DNA of 64,000 nucleotides from Bin87 sp034421995 (GTDB taxonomy: Bacteria; Chloroflexota; Dehalococcoidia; Lucifugimonadales; UBA3495): contig DAOUJY010000047.1 in NCBI GenBank assembly GCA_034421995.1, positions 1 through 64,000 of the forward strand, given 5' to 3'. Position 1 is the first letter of the stretch. Each line of letters starts with the position of its first letter. Shown one piece after another: positions 54,347 to 62,911 of the stretch. Below the pieces are notes generated by a model, which saw only the letters and a list, made by a program, of their open reading frames with translations, made no database searches and was not told the origin of the DNA. Position numbers and translations under genes: made by a program.

Positions 54347-54745
54347 TTACTCCTCCGGCAGCATTCGTTCTTCAATGATAACGTCGCCGCCGTCCCACCA
54401 GTCGATGATGAGGCGGCTGTCGGCCAGCAGGTCGGTGCCGATGAGCGTGTCATTGCCGGACTCGGCAAATACCCGCCTCATCCGTCCGTGCCACAATATC
54501 CACACGGCATAAACGTTAACTTGCACTGTTGGGCCATGAGCCTGGCGCACATACCGCCTTGACGTGAAACGCAAGCCAAGCTCCTGCACAACGGGTTCCG
54601 GCAGGGTTAGCCAATCCGTAGCCCCGGTATCTACCACAGCCGCCAGTGTCCGGAAAGCCAGATCATCGCCAGCTACTGCGATGTCAACCCAAGCCTCCAA
54701 GCCGGCGCCGTCTGTCGCGCTTGGCCGGACTATTCCACTAATCAT
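54347..54745 (-). CDS. Retropepsin-like protease, partner-linked copy 1
   Basis: 132 residues, ATG 54745. It has MISGIVRPSATDG, AVVDTGATDWLTLPEPVV with the intact DTG site, then VYAVWILWHGRMRRV and GTDLLADSRLIIDWWDGG. It is the same subtype as 53631 and about 16 residues longer at the end. Its ATG overlaps the stop of the partner gene (ATGA). The order partner-protease is thus repeated twice in a row. Confidence 0.85.
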   Translation of the reverse strand: MISGIVRPSATDGAGLEAWVDIAVAGDDLAFRTLAAVVDTGATDWLTLPEPVVQELGLRFTSRRYVRQAHGPTVQVNVYAVWILWHGRMRRVFAESGNDTLIGTDLLADSRLIIDWWDGGDVIIEERMLPEE

Positions 54746-55065
54746 GGGTCAACCTTCTGTTCAGGCCGTACCGGAAACAACCCGCGCCTTCCCGGTTTCC
54801 TGTAATACGGTGCCGGGTAGCCCACCAGCACTGCCCAAGTTTGGGCGTCGGGCCACCGCTCGAGCAAACGACTCGTCATTTCCTCATCGCTGCGGCGGCT
54901 TACGAATGCACCCACTTCATAGTCACCACTGTGAACGTCGATGACCACCAGCTCGCCCCAGTGGTTAGCTTCCATTTCCTCGCGGATGCTCTCGTAGATT
55001 TTCTGGCCGGCGGCGGCAGCTTCCTCGCCGGTGAATTCGGTTGTTTCCTTGTCGCCGTATTTCAT
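54742..55065 (-). CDS. Small protease-partner protein, copy 1
   Basis: 107 residues, ATG 55065. It shares EEAAAAGQKIYESIREEME and GELVVIDVHSGDYEVGAF with the protein at 53974 almost position by position, then RLLERWPDAQTWAVLVGYPA and a short basic tail. There are no known catalytic residues. The gene overlaps the upstream protease gene (55062) and the downstream one (54745) by four bases each, so three genes are translationally coupled. Confidence 0.75.
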   Translation of the reverse strand: MKYGDKETTEFTGEEAAAAGQKIYESIREEMEANHWGELVVIDVHSGDYEVGAFVSRRSDEEMTSRLLERWPDAQTWAVLVGYPAPYYRKPGRRGLFPVRPEQKVDP

Positions 55066-55430
55066 AGTGTTCCCCCTTGCATCAGCAAGTCTTCCTGGAC
55101 CACCAGCCGCTGGTCCACCGGGTCAACCGCCAAGCCCATATCCTCCAGCGTGGTCGCTCCCATCAGGTACACCCCTTCCGACCCGAAAGACACGCGGGCC
55201 ACTGCGTTGCGGCCTGCTGCGGAGAACCTTGCCCAGGCAGTTTGCAACTCCATTCTGCTGCCGTCGGCAATCCTGGATATTCTGGTTTCAACCGGCTCAA
55301 TCCCCAGCTCGCGCAATATGCTGGCTGGAATCATCGAGTGCGTGGCTCCGGTATCGACCAATGCCGAAACCGTAGCGCCGGCGCCGGTGAAAATGTTGCC
55401 CACCCACAAATCAACGCTGAAAGTACCCAT
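55062..55430 (-). CDS. Retropepsin-like aspartic protease, first of the cluster
   Basis: 122 residues, ATG 55430. The start MGTFSVDLWVGNIFTGAG and the active site SALVDTGATHSMIPASIL place it with the gene at 49990 rather than with its direct neighbours. SFGSEGVYLMGATTLEDMGL completes the fold. It opens a five-gene overlapping run down to 53631. The tandem TTTGCGT-type repeat lies directly upstream of its start. Confidence 0.85.
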   Translation of the reverse strand: MGTFSVDLWVGNIFTGAGATVSALVDTGATHSMIPASILRELGIEPVETRISRIADGSRMELQTAWARFSAAGRNAVARVSFGSEGVYLMGATTLEDMGLAVDPVDQRLVVQEDLLMQGGTL

Positions 55431-55464
55431 GCTCTGCGTCCTTGCGTCTCCGCGCCTTTGCGTT
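55431..55464. repeat. TTTGCGT-type short repeat
   Basis: About 34 bases of imperfect tandem words (CTCTGCGTC, CTTGCGTCT, CCGCGCC, TTTGCGTT) fill the gap between the protease gene and the racemase gene, similar to 19146-19170. It also covers the place where the protease gene's ribosome site would be, so it may influence translation. Confidence 0.45.
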
Positions 55465-55466
55465 CC

Positions 55467-56570
55467 CTAATAAACCTTGTATTCCTCCAGCACCGCCGCG
55501 TCCAGGTGCAGGCCCATGCCCGGCTCGGTGGGGGCGATTATCTCCCCGTTGTCCCACTGGGGCAGAACGCTGTTGAGCTGGTAGTACACCGGGTCGCGTT
55601 CCTCCTCGAACACCTCTACGAAGAGGCCGTGGGCGTGGGCCGGGAGCAGTTGCACCGCCAGCTGCGGCTCCTCGTGGTGGGCCATCTTGATGCCGCGCAT
55701 CTGGGCTGCGCCGGCCACCCGCCGCCATTCCGATATGCCCCCGCAGATGGCCGCGTCGATGTTGAGGATGTCCACCGCCTCGGTGTCCATCAGGCGTTGC
55801 CCGCCCCAGGAGCTGCTCTCGCCCTGGCCGGCGGCCACCGGGATGCCCGTGCGCAGCCGCACCTGCCGCATATCGTTGTCGGCGTCCTGCCAGCGGCAGG
55901 ATTCCTCCAGCCAGGCCAGGCCCATCTCCTTCGCCGGCCCGGCGAACTCCAAAGCCTCATCCAGCGTCCACGCCTGGTTGGCGTCGCACACGATTATGAA
56001 GTCGTCACCCAGGGTGTCGCGGATGGCCCGCACCCGCAGCAGGTCGTCGGCTACCGCGACGCCGCCCACCTTCAGCTTCACGCCGCCGATACCCCGCTCG
56101 CGCTGGTGCAGCAGGTCCTCCACCATGTAAGCCGTATCCCGGCCCTGCACGTAATATGCGAACCGCACCACCGGGGCGCGGTCGGCGTATCCGCCCAACA
56201 GCGTTCGCACCGGAACGCCCAGGGCCTTGCCGGTAATGTCCCACAGCGCGATGTCGATAGCGGCGATGGCCCGCATCGCAACGGCCTTGTTGCCGATGTG
56301 CGGCGTCAGCGCAAACATCTTCTGCCAGCACCGCTCGATGGCCATGGGATCTTCGCCGTTCACCGCCTCGGCCATGGGCCCAACCACCAGGTCTTTCAGC
56401 AGTTCATAACCCGTGCGCTCGTCGCCGGAGTAGATTTCGCTGACCAGTCCCTCGTCGGTATGCACCCTGACGACGATGGTGCAACGGGATTCAATCTGGT
56501 AAACGCTGCCGCTGAAACGGGTGCTCAGGGGAATGCGAACGATGTCCGCTTCCACGTTGGTAATACGCAT
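55467..56570 (-). CDS. Mandelate racemase/muconate lactonizing-type enzyme
   Basis: 367 residues, ATG 56570. The enolase-superfamily barrel shows the N-terminal cap start MRITNVEADIVRIPL, the base pair GGVKLKVGG, the metal ligands in VCDANQAW, WLEESC and AAGQGESS, and the late DILNIDAAICGG and MAHHEEP segments. The KxK and His residues are as in racemases and acid-sugar dehydratases. The substrate is probably a hydroxy or sugar acid. Its neighbours do not form an evident catabolic pathway. Confidence 0.9.
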   Translation of the reverse strand: MRITNVEADIVRIPLSTRFSGSVYQIESRCTIVVRVHTDEGLVSEIYSGDERTGYELLKDLVVGPMAEAVNGEDPMAIERCWQKMFALTPHIGNKAVAMRAIAAIDIALWDITGKALGVPVRTLLGGYADRAPVVRFAYYVQGRDTAYMVEDLLHQRERGIGGVKLKVGGVAVADDLLRVRAIRDTLGDDFIIVCDANQAWTLDEALEFAGPAKEMGLAWLEESCRWQDADNDMRQVRLRTGIPVAAGQGESSSWGGQRLMDTEAVDILNIDAAICGGISEWRRVAGAAQMRGIKMAHHEEPQLAVQLLPAHAHGLFVEVFEEERDPVYYQLNSVLPQWDNGEIIAPTEPGMGLHLDAAVLEEYKVY

Positions 56571-56712
56571 GGTCGCGCCGCCTCCAATCCATCCAAACTG
56601 CCCCGATTATACCTGCCGGCAAAAGCGGCAGGCGGCGCAGGCAACGTAGCAAAGACGAGAGGTAGCGCGTCGTTTTTGGTGACTGATTCGGGTGCCGGTT
56701 TGCGTGGGGTGT

Positions 56713-56740
56713 GTAGGGGCGAATAATCATTCGCCCCTAC
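56713..56740. repeat. 28-bp palindromic repeat, AT-core type, one mismatch
   Basis: Arms intact, core ATAATCAT, so one pair of the palindrome is broken. It lies 25 bases after the stop of the alpha-E gene (56766, minus strand), between it and the racemase gene. Confidence 0.92.
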
Positions 56741-56765
56741 CAATCGGATCCACCCAATTTCCGCG

Positions 56766-57752
56766 TTACGTTGCCGGTACACCCACCGCCGGATAGTCGA
56801 AATAGGTGGCCGTTATCAGGTTGTGCAACTCCAGGCAGAATGCTGCCACCAGTTCCAGCACACTCTCGCGGTTGTCGCTGTCCGGCCATTCGTAATGTAG
56901 CATCGCGCTGGCCCGGCCGGCCAGCCGTCGCATCGCCGCGCTGGCGTCCGCGTCCTGCCCGGCGCCGAGTACTGCGAGCTCTGCGGTCACGGCATCCAGG
57001 GCGTGGCACACTGAGTGCGGTAGGAGGGGGTCGGTAACGAGCAAATTCAGAACCTGCTCCGGGATCACTTCAACTCTGTACGCGCGTTGGTAAGCCTCGA
57101 AGGCGTGGTACACCCGCAGCAGGGAGGCCCAATCCGACTCGAAGCGTTGTTCGTCCGGACCGTCCATCTCCAGTTGGGTCAGCAACAGGCCGCCCATCTG
57201 TTGCGCTCGCTCGATGTTCCTGCCCAGCCGCATGAAATGCCAGCCTTCGTCCCGGTACATCGTCGTCGCCGCCACCCCCATGAAGGTGTCTATGTCTTCC
57301 GAGACCGAGGCATAGAAACTCTCCGGCGAGTTGGTCCAAATATCCAGAAGCCTGATCTGTTGGACACGCAGGTAGGCCAGGTTCAACGCCCGCCACATCT
57401 CGCCGCTGATGCAGTGGCGCATCTGGCGGGCGTTTTCTCGCCCGGCGGCAAAACAGCTCCATAGCGACACCGGATTCACCCGCTCGAAGGTCAGGTCGTC
57501 GGCCAGGGTGTATGAATCCGCCAGGGTGAATTCTTCCGCGCCGGCGAAGTTTCCGCTGAGCTCGAAGGTCAGGCCGGCCGCCGGCGGCTGCCGGTCCAGG
57601 CTGCGGTAGATGCGGTTCCACCCGGCGTAGATCTCCTCAACGGGTCGGTCAACCAGCGCCTCCGTTTGCAGTTGCAGCAGACGGCACAGGTGGTCCGTCC
57701 GCTCCAGGTAGCGGCCCATCCAGTACAATCCCTGCGCGCTGCGGGCCAGCAT
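56766..57752 (-). CDS. Alpha-E domain protein, full length
   Basis: 328 residues from ATG 57752. The helical family pattern is MLARSAQGLYWMGRYLERTDHLCRLL, then SVSEDIDTFMGVAATTMYRDEGW, HFMRLGRNIERAQQMGGLL and a C-terminal half with VTAELAVLGAGQDAD. It is the normal partner of circularly permuted ATP-grasp enzymes; its own activity is unknown. It starts five bases after that gene's stop, with GGAGG upstream. No transglutaminase gene accompanies this copy. Confidence 0.87.
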   Translation of the reverse strand: MLARSAQGLYWMGRYLERTDHLCRLLQLQTEALVDRPVEEIYAGWNRIYRSLDRQPPAAGLTFELSGNFAGAEEFTLADSYTLADDLTFERVNPVSLWSCFAAGRENARQMRHCISGEMWRALNLAYLRVQQIRLLDIWTNSPESFYASVSEDIDTFMGVAATTMYRDEGWHFMRLGRNIERAQQMGGLLLTQLEMDGPDEQRFESDWASLLRVYHAFEAYQRAYRVEVIPEQVLNLLVTDPLLPHSVCHALDAVTAELAVLGAGQDADASAAMRRLAGRASAMLHYEWPDSDNRESVLELVAAFCLELHNLITATYFDYPAVGVPAT

Positions 57753-57757
57753 CGGCG

Positions 57758-59218
57758 TCAGTCCTCCAGCACCCACACGTCCTTGCCGCCGCCGCCCTGG
57801 CTGGAGTTGACCACCAGGCTGCCCCGGCGCAACGCCACGCGGCAGAAGGCTCCGGGAACGATGCGCGTGGTCTGGCCGGTCAGTATGAACGGCCTCAGGT
57901 CAACGTGGCGCGGCTCGAACTTGCCGTCAATCAGGCAGGGAGCGCGGGATAGCGCCAGCGTGGGCTGGGCGATGAAGTCTTTGGGGTCCGCGCGCACGGC
58001 TTTGGCGTATTCCTCCCGCTCCGCCGGCGTGGCGTGGGGGCCAACCAGCATCCCGTAACCGCCTGATTCGCCAACCCGCTTCACCACCAGCTTGTCCAGG
58101 TTGTCCAGAGTGTATTCCAGTTCTTCCGGGCGCCGGCACAGGTAGGTCTCGACGTTCTGCAACAGTGGTTCTTCGCTGAGGTAGTAGCGGATTAGGTCGG
58201 GCACATAGGCGTACACGCCCTTGTCGTCGGCCACCCCAGTTCCCGGCGCGTTGGCCAGCGCGACGTTGCCCCGTAGATAGGCGTCCAGCAAGCCGGGGAC
58301 GCCCAGCACCGAGTCGGAGCGGAATGCCAGCGGGTCGATGAAGTCATCGTCAACCCGCCGGTAGATCACGTCGATCCGTTCCAGGCCGGTGGTGGTGTGC
58401 ATGTACACGTAGCCGTCCTGCACCAGCAGGTCGCGGCCCTCCACCAGCTCCGCGCCGATTTCCCCCGCCAGGAACATATGCTCGTAAAACGCCGAGTTAT
58501 AAACGCCCGGAGTCAGCAGCGCAATCCGCGGGTTGGGTCGGTCGCCCGGCGCCAGTTCCCGCAGAGTTTCGCCCAGCAACTGACCGTACTGTTCCACTTC
58601 CAGGACCTGGGAACTGCGATAGAGACGTCGGAAACTGGCCTTTACCGCCTTGCGGTTGGCCACCATGTACGACACGCCCGACGGCACGCGCAGGTTGTCC
58701 TCCAGGACCCGGTAGCCGTCGTTGGTGCGGACCAGGTCGGTGCCGCAGATTGCCACCCACGTTCCCTCCGGCGGGGTGAAGCCTTTCATCTGGGCGCGGT
58801 ATTGCGGGCACTCGTACACCATATCCGGCGGTATCACGCCGTCAGCAATAGCGCGTCCGCCTCCGGCGGATCCATACACATCCTGGATAAACCGGTTCAA
58901 CGCCCGGATCCGTTGCGTCAGGCCGGCTTCCAGCTGCCGCCATTCCCGTTCCGCCAGCAGACGTGGCACGCAGTCAATGGGGATGATCCGTTCGGTGGCT
59001 TCCTCGTCGCCGTACACCGTGAACGTGATGCCCTCGTTGGAGAACGACCGGGTCACCCGCTCCTGGATGGCGGCCAGTTCTTCGGCGGACAGCGCATCGA
59101 GGGTTCGGCGCAGGGCGGCCCAGCCGTCCCGCGTTCGTCCGTCGGCGAGAAACATCTCGTCAAAGACGTTGGCATCCAGTTCGTAGTCCCGAAAACGGTC
59201 TTCAACATTCGCTTGCAT
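57758..59218 (-). CDS. Circularly permuted ATP-grasp protein, copy B
   Basis: 486 residues from ATG 59218. Blocks are DANVFDEMFLADGRTRDGW, IIPIDCVPRLLAEREWRQLE, RVLEDNLRVPSGVSYMVANR, ALLTPGVYNSAFYEHMFLAG, LANAPGTGVADDKGVYAYVP and the Gly-rich ending VVNSSQGGGGKDVWVL. It is about 30 residues longer than copy A and keeps the consensus ending that copy A has lost. It is predicted to be an amide-bond ligase. It begins one base after the lhgO stop codon. Confidence 0.9.
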   Translation of the reverse strand: MQANVEDRFRDYELDANVFDEMFLADGRTRDGWAALRRTLDALSAEELAAIQERVTRSFSNEGITFTVYGDEEATERIIPIDCVPRLLAEREWRQLEAGLTQRIRALNRFIQDVYGSAGGGRAIADGVIPPDMVYECPQYRAQMKGFTPPEGTWVAICGTDLVRTNDGYRVLEDNLRVPSGVSYMVANRKAVKASFRRLYRSSQVLEVEQYGQLLGETLRELAPGDRPNPRIALLTPGVYNSAFYEHMFLAGEIGAELVEGRDLLVQDGYVYMHTTTGLERIDVIYRRVDDDFIDPLAFRSDSVLGVPGLLDAYLRGNVALANAPGTGVADDKGVYAYVPDLIRYYLSEEPLLQNVETYLCRRPEELEYTLDNLDKLVVKRVGESGGYGMLVGPHATPAEREEYAKAVRADPKDFIAQPTLALSRAPCLIDGKFEPRHVDLRPFILTGQTTRIVPGAFCRVALRRGSLVVNSSQGGGGKDVWVLED

Positions 59219-59219
59219 T

Positions 59220-60470
59220 TCACACAGCCGGCAGTCCAAAGTCCTGTATCGCCAGGTCCGACAGGTATTCGCCGATGGCCAGCGAGGAGGTCGCCCCCGG
59301 CGACGGCGCGTTGAGCACGTGGAGCGCGTGCTGGCCCCGCAGGATGTGAAAGTCGTCCAGTATGGCCCCCGACTTAGACACCGCCTGGGCGCGGACGCCG
59401 CTGCCGCCCGGTTCCAGGTCCTCCGGGCGTATCTCCGGTATCAGCTTCTTGAGGTCGTTGACGAACACCGACTTGCGGTAGGAGCGGTTCATCTCCTGCA
59501 TACCGGTCTTCCAGTGCTTCGCCGTCATCTTCCAGAAGCCGGGGAAGGTCAGCGCGCCGGCCGTTTCGCCCAGATTGATGTTGCTCTTCTGATAGCCTTC
59601 CCGCGCCCACGCCAGCACCGCGTTGGGGCCGGCCTCAACGTAGCCGTGGATGTTCCGGGTGTAATGCACCCCCAGGAACGGGAAGCGTGGGTCGGGCACC
59701 GGATAGATCAGTCCCTTCACCAGGCCCTCGCTGGACTCGGCCAGCTTGTAGTACTCGCCGCGGAAGGGGATGATGCGCACGTCGGTCTGCTCGCCCATCA
59801 TGGCGGCGAGGCGGTCGGCGTAAAGGCCGCCGCAGTTGACCACGTGCCTGGCCTGCAACGCGCCCCGCTGGGTTTCCAGCGCGGTGCCGGTGGCGGTCTG
59901 GCGCGCGCCGGTCACCGCCGCGCCGGTGAAGATATCGCCGCCGGCGGATTGGAACTTGCCGGCATAGGCGTTGGCGACGCGCACGTAATCGACAATGCCG
60001 GTGTGGGGCGCCCACAAGGCCCGCACTCCGTAGGTGTGCGGCTCAATCTCCGCCAACCGTTCCGGTCCCACCATCTCCAGGTCGGGAACGCCGTTGGCCG
60101 TGCCGCGCTCATACAGATCATCCAGCCGCCCCAGCTCGCTCTCGTCGGTGGCGACGATCACCTTGCCGCACGGATCGTACTCGATCTCGTTCTCGTCGCA
60201 GAACTCAATCAGCCGCTGCTTGCCGCCCACGCAGAACGTGGATTTCCAAGAGCCGGGCCGGTAGTAGATGCCAGAGTGGATCACGCCGCTGTTGTGCCCG
60301 GTCTGGTGCTGGGCCAGCTGCTCCTCTTTCTCGATGACCGCGATGCTCAAATCCGGCGAGCGTTCCAGCAACTGCATCGCCGTGGACAGCCCGATGATGC
60401 CGCCGCCCACGATAGCCACGTCGTACTGCCGCGTTTCCACCGAAGTGGAGCCGTTTCCCGGTGCCGACAT
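59220..60470 (-). CDS. lhgO: L-2-hydroxyglutarate oxidase (LhgO type)
   Basis: 416 residues from ATG 60470 with GGAAGG upstream. The FAD-binding start is YDVAIVGGGIIGLSTAMQLL, followed by EKEEQLAQHQTGHNSGVIHSGIYY, VNCGGLYADRLA, IIPFRGEYYKL and FLGVHYTRNIHG. These are hallmarks of LhgO/L2HGDH, which oxidise L-2-hydroxyglutarate to 2-oxoglutarate at the membrane. It ends one base before the ATP-grasp gene and starts 24 bases after the HicB gene. Confidence 0.92.
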   Translation of the reverse strand: MSAPGNGSTSVETRQYDVAIVGGGIIGLSTAMQLLERSPDLSIAVIEKEEQLAQHQTGHNSGVIHSGIYYRPGSWKSTFCVGGKQRLIEFCDENEIEYDPCGKVIVATDESELGRLDDLYERGTANGVPDLEMVGPERLAEIEPHTYGVRALWAPHTGIVDYVRVANAYAGKFQSAGGDIFTGAAVTGARQTATGTALETQRGALQARHVVNCGGLYADRLAAMMGEQTDVRIIPFRGEYYKLAESSEGLVKGLIYPVPDPRFPFLGVHYTRNIHGYVEAGPNAVLAWAREGYQKSNINLGETAGALTFPGFWKMTAKHWKTGMQEMNRSYRKSVFVNDLKKLIPEIRPEDLEPGGSGVRAQAVSKSGAILDDFHILRGQHALHVLNAPSPGATSSLAIGEYLSDLAIQDFGLPAV

Positions 60471-60493
60471 ATCTCTACCTTCCTGCAAATCAG

Positions 60494-61249
60494 TCAGTTC
60501 GCCGGCATCGCCGCCGAATCCTGCTCCCATTCCGGCGCCGTCTCTCGCAAGCGTTCCGGCAGAGCCTCAACCACGATCAGGGCGATGGCGCCTGCTGCGT
60601 CGGGATGGGCCAACACTGCATCTGCTGAACTCGGCGATGGTACGTGCTCTCCGCCGGTTGCCTTGCCTTCCAGATGGAGGGCTAGGACTTCGCGAGCCAT
60701 CTCACCGGCTTTCTCAAAAGTACTGCCGGTGGCGATGCAGCCGGGCAGGTCGGGAAAGCGCACGCCGAAACCGTCGTCGGCTCCTTGGCGTACTAGGGCA
60801 GCGTAAGTCCGTTCCGCACTGGTCGTCGGTATGGGCTTTAGCCCGACGCCGGGGTTGGAGGGTTCCTCCGGCGTCTCATATAACGTCAGCCGTTCCTCCT
60901 CGGTAAGAGGATGGCCATATATCTCGTGGTATTCTTCCGAGGCCAAAAAAGCTTCAAGCTCGGCCTGCGCCTCTTCCTCGGTACGTTCGGGCAGAGCTTC
61001 TACTACGATCAGGGCGGTGGCATAAGAAGCGTCTTCGTAGGCCAACGCTTCATCGGCAGAGCATGGCGACGGGATGTACTCCCCACCGGCGGCCATTCCC
61101 TCTAGGTGCAGGGCCAGAGCCTCCCGCGCCATCTCGCGCGCTTCCTCAAATGTAGTCCCCGCTGTGATGCAGCCGGGCAGGTCGGGAAAGAATACCCCAT
61201 AATCACTGGTTGCATCCTTCTCAACCAGAGCGATGTAAGTTCGTTCCAT
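60494..61249 (-). CDS. hicB: Double HicB-like antitoxin protein
   Basis: 251 residues with two HicB domains. The first (residues 1-75) reads YGVFFPDLPGCITAGTTFEE and MAREALALHLEGM; the second (about 145-220) reads FGVRFPDLPGCIATGSTFEK and MAREVLALHLEGK. Both have the PDLPGC core. A 60-residue linker with EEERLTLYETPEE lies between them. No separate DNA-binding domain is evident at either end. It is paired with the HicA gene 11 bases upstream. Confidence 0.85.
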   Translation of the reverse strand: MERTYIALVEKDATSDYGVFFPDLPGCITAGTTFEEAREMAREALALHLEGMAAGGEYIPSPCSADEALAYEDASYATALIVVEALPERTEEEAQAELEAFLASEEYHEIYGHPLTEEERLTLYETPEEPSNPGVGLKPIPTTSAERTYAALVRQGADDGFGVRFPDLPGCIATGSTFEKAGEMAREVLALHLEGKATGGEHVPSPSSADAVLAHPDAAGAIALIVVEALPERLRETAPEWEQDSAAMPAN

Positions 61250-61260
61250 GGTAGTCTCCC

Positions 61261-61452
61261 CTACCGTCGCAACCTGACGCCGGATTGCTTCTCGATGCTG
61301 ATTATCGTTCCTATTTTGAGGTCTTTTTGCGGGTGCTGCACCGTCGTAGTCCTCGGCTTTGTAGGATGCTTCATCTGATGATGTGAGCCAGCGATTCGAT
61401 CAACATACCAACCGTCATCTTGCAGCCTCCGCAAAACCTCCCTGCTGTCCAT
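61261..61452 (-). CDS. hicA: HicA family toxin
   Basis: 63 residues from ATG 61452 (TTG or ATG 61467 would add five). It is a complete HicA: SREVLRRLQDDGWYVDRIAG, the catalytic His in GSHHQMKHP, then VQHPQKDLKIGTI. HicA binds and cleaves mRNA until blocked by HicB. The order toxin then antitoxin is normal. This forms an intact toxin-antitoxin module except for the doubled antitoxin. Confidence 0.9.
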   Translation of the reverse strand: MDSREVLRRLQDDGWYVDRIAGSHHQMKHPTKPRTTTVQHPQKDLKIGTIISIEKQSGVRLRR

Positions 61453-61486
61453 GCCGGCATTATACACGGAGGTTGAGAGGCAGTTG

Positions 61487-61912
61487 TCATGTGGATAAAG
61501 CTAGATCTGCGTCATCTCCCGACGCTTCCTGCCGCTGCCACCAGGGCGGCGCCGGATAATCCTCCCGCCGTCCGGTGTCGCCGTACTGGATGTAGAAATC
61601 GCGGCGGTCGTGATAAAGCTGCGCCCGGTTCAGCACCACCTCCCGGTCGTCATCCTCGTCGTCCAGGACGCCCTTGATGGTGTCGGCATCCGCCATAAAC
61701 CAGTACTTGTAATCACCGACAAACAGGTAAACAGTCGGCCGCCGGAAGAAATACCCGTTGAAAGCCTCCCCGTCGAGCATCCGCTGGCACACCGCCTGCA
61801 TCAGCCCCCGCTCGCCGTCCTTCTACAGCAACACGTACTCGTGTGGCCAGGTATCGCGGTAGGTTACGGCCTCACGCCAGGGAGCGGCGGCGATTAGTTC
61901 GGTGAGTTTCAT
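61487..61912 (-). pseudogene. Small hypothetical gene with an in-frame amber stop
   Basis: ATG 61912 opens a frame MKLTELIAAAPWREAVTYRD and so on to a TAG at 61823-61825 in HEYVLL-stop-KDGERGL. The same frame continues to 61487 with VYLFVGDYKYWFMADAD and YHDRRDFYIQYGDTGRREDY. The stop is one base from CAG (Gln). The start overlaps the DUF4268 remnant (ATGA). A protein of about 141 residues was probably encoded. Restart at ATG 61801 is possible. I do not know the family. Confidence 0.7.
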
Positions 61913-62891
61913 TCGGTCGCCTCCGGGTCATGGTCAGGCGTTTCGGCATCGTCATCGGAAATTTCCGCGGGCCGCGCTTCAGTCATTATCCGCTCTAGGT
62001 GAGGCTGGATGACTTCCTTGAGCCTGAGCAGATTGCTGGCCATCCACTCTCTGGTTTCCTCGTGCTGTTCTTCGGTATCGTCCAGCGATGCTTTCGTTTT
62101 CAGGGCGATCCAGTGCTGCCCATCGTGCCACTCAATAGTTGCATCTCTCAACTCACGATCAATTTCCGCACGCTGTTTGTGCAACGCATCATAGACAGTT
62201 TGAGCATCTTCGCCGAAAGCTCCAAAGTACGCCCGCGCTTCACCTACATCTTCGAGTCCCAGCGAGTAGATATGAGGCGGATGCCCCGTCTGAAATGCCT
62301 CCACCTGCCTCGCCATCCTCCTCTGCTTACCGGAGGCAAACCGGCTCTCCGCAATTGCTCAACCACAGGTCGGTAAAAATTGGCGTATGCCGTATTCGCG
62401 CTGACGGGTCCATCACCAACACGCCGGGATGCTGAAGAAGGCTTTGCCACGCATCGCCAATCAGTCGCCCTGGAATCGCCAATACGCCAAACGGTCAGTT
62501 TCACGCCGTAGGCTTCAATGCCTTTTTCTTCATTGAGCCAGTCAAGCATTCGTCGGTGCCATTTTGAGAACCCGCTTGCCACCCAAATCAGAACACGAGC
62601 TTCACGGCTTGCCGCGTAACCTATCAACCTTGCAAAATGATCATCGTCTGATCTTTCCAGTTGGTTCTCAATGATCACCTTTGCGTCGTTCTCTTTGTCT
62701 TTTGCCAAGATATCTACGCGTCCGGCGTCCCGAAGGATCGATTCAATTTCAATCAACTCCAAGTCCATGCCCACAACTTCGCTCAGCAGATGCAAGTTCT
62801 CTGCCAGCCAAGGCGTAAAGTTCCTCTCTTCATGCGCCCAAACCTTCCGTAGCGGCTCTTGCTCCAGTTTCCCAAGTTCCGGTATCGTCAT
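61909..62891 (-). pseudogene. DUF4268/nuclease-like gene broken by a frameshift
   Basis: From ATG 62891 the frame reads MTIPELGKLEQEPLRKVWA, the nuclease-like core RVDILAKDKEND and VIIENQLERSDDDHFARL, up to VVEQLRRAGLPPVS, then runs off-family and stops at 62244. The neighbouring frame takes over with ARQVEAFQTGHPPHIYSLG and WIALKTKAS and ends at 61909. A one-base change near 62325-62340 restores one protein of about 327 residues, similar in layout to the gene at 52570. Decay or assembly error cannot be told apart. Confidence 0.75.
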
Positions 62892-62911
62892 TTTGCAATC
62901 TCCTTCTTGGG

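Noticed and set aside
61823..61825. TAG as a pyrrolysine codon
   Set aside because: Nothing suggests methylamine metabolism or Pyl genes, and the position is one mutation from CAG in a decaying neighbourhood.
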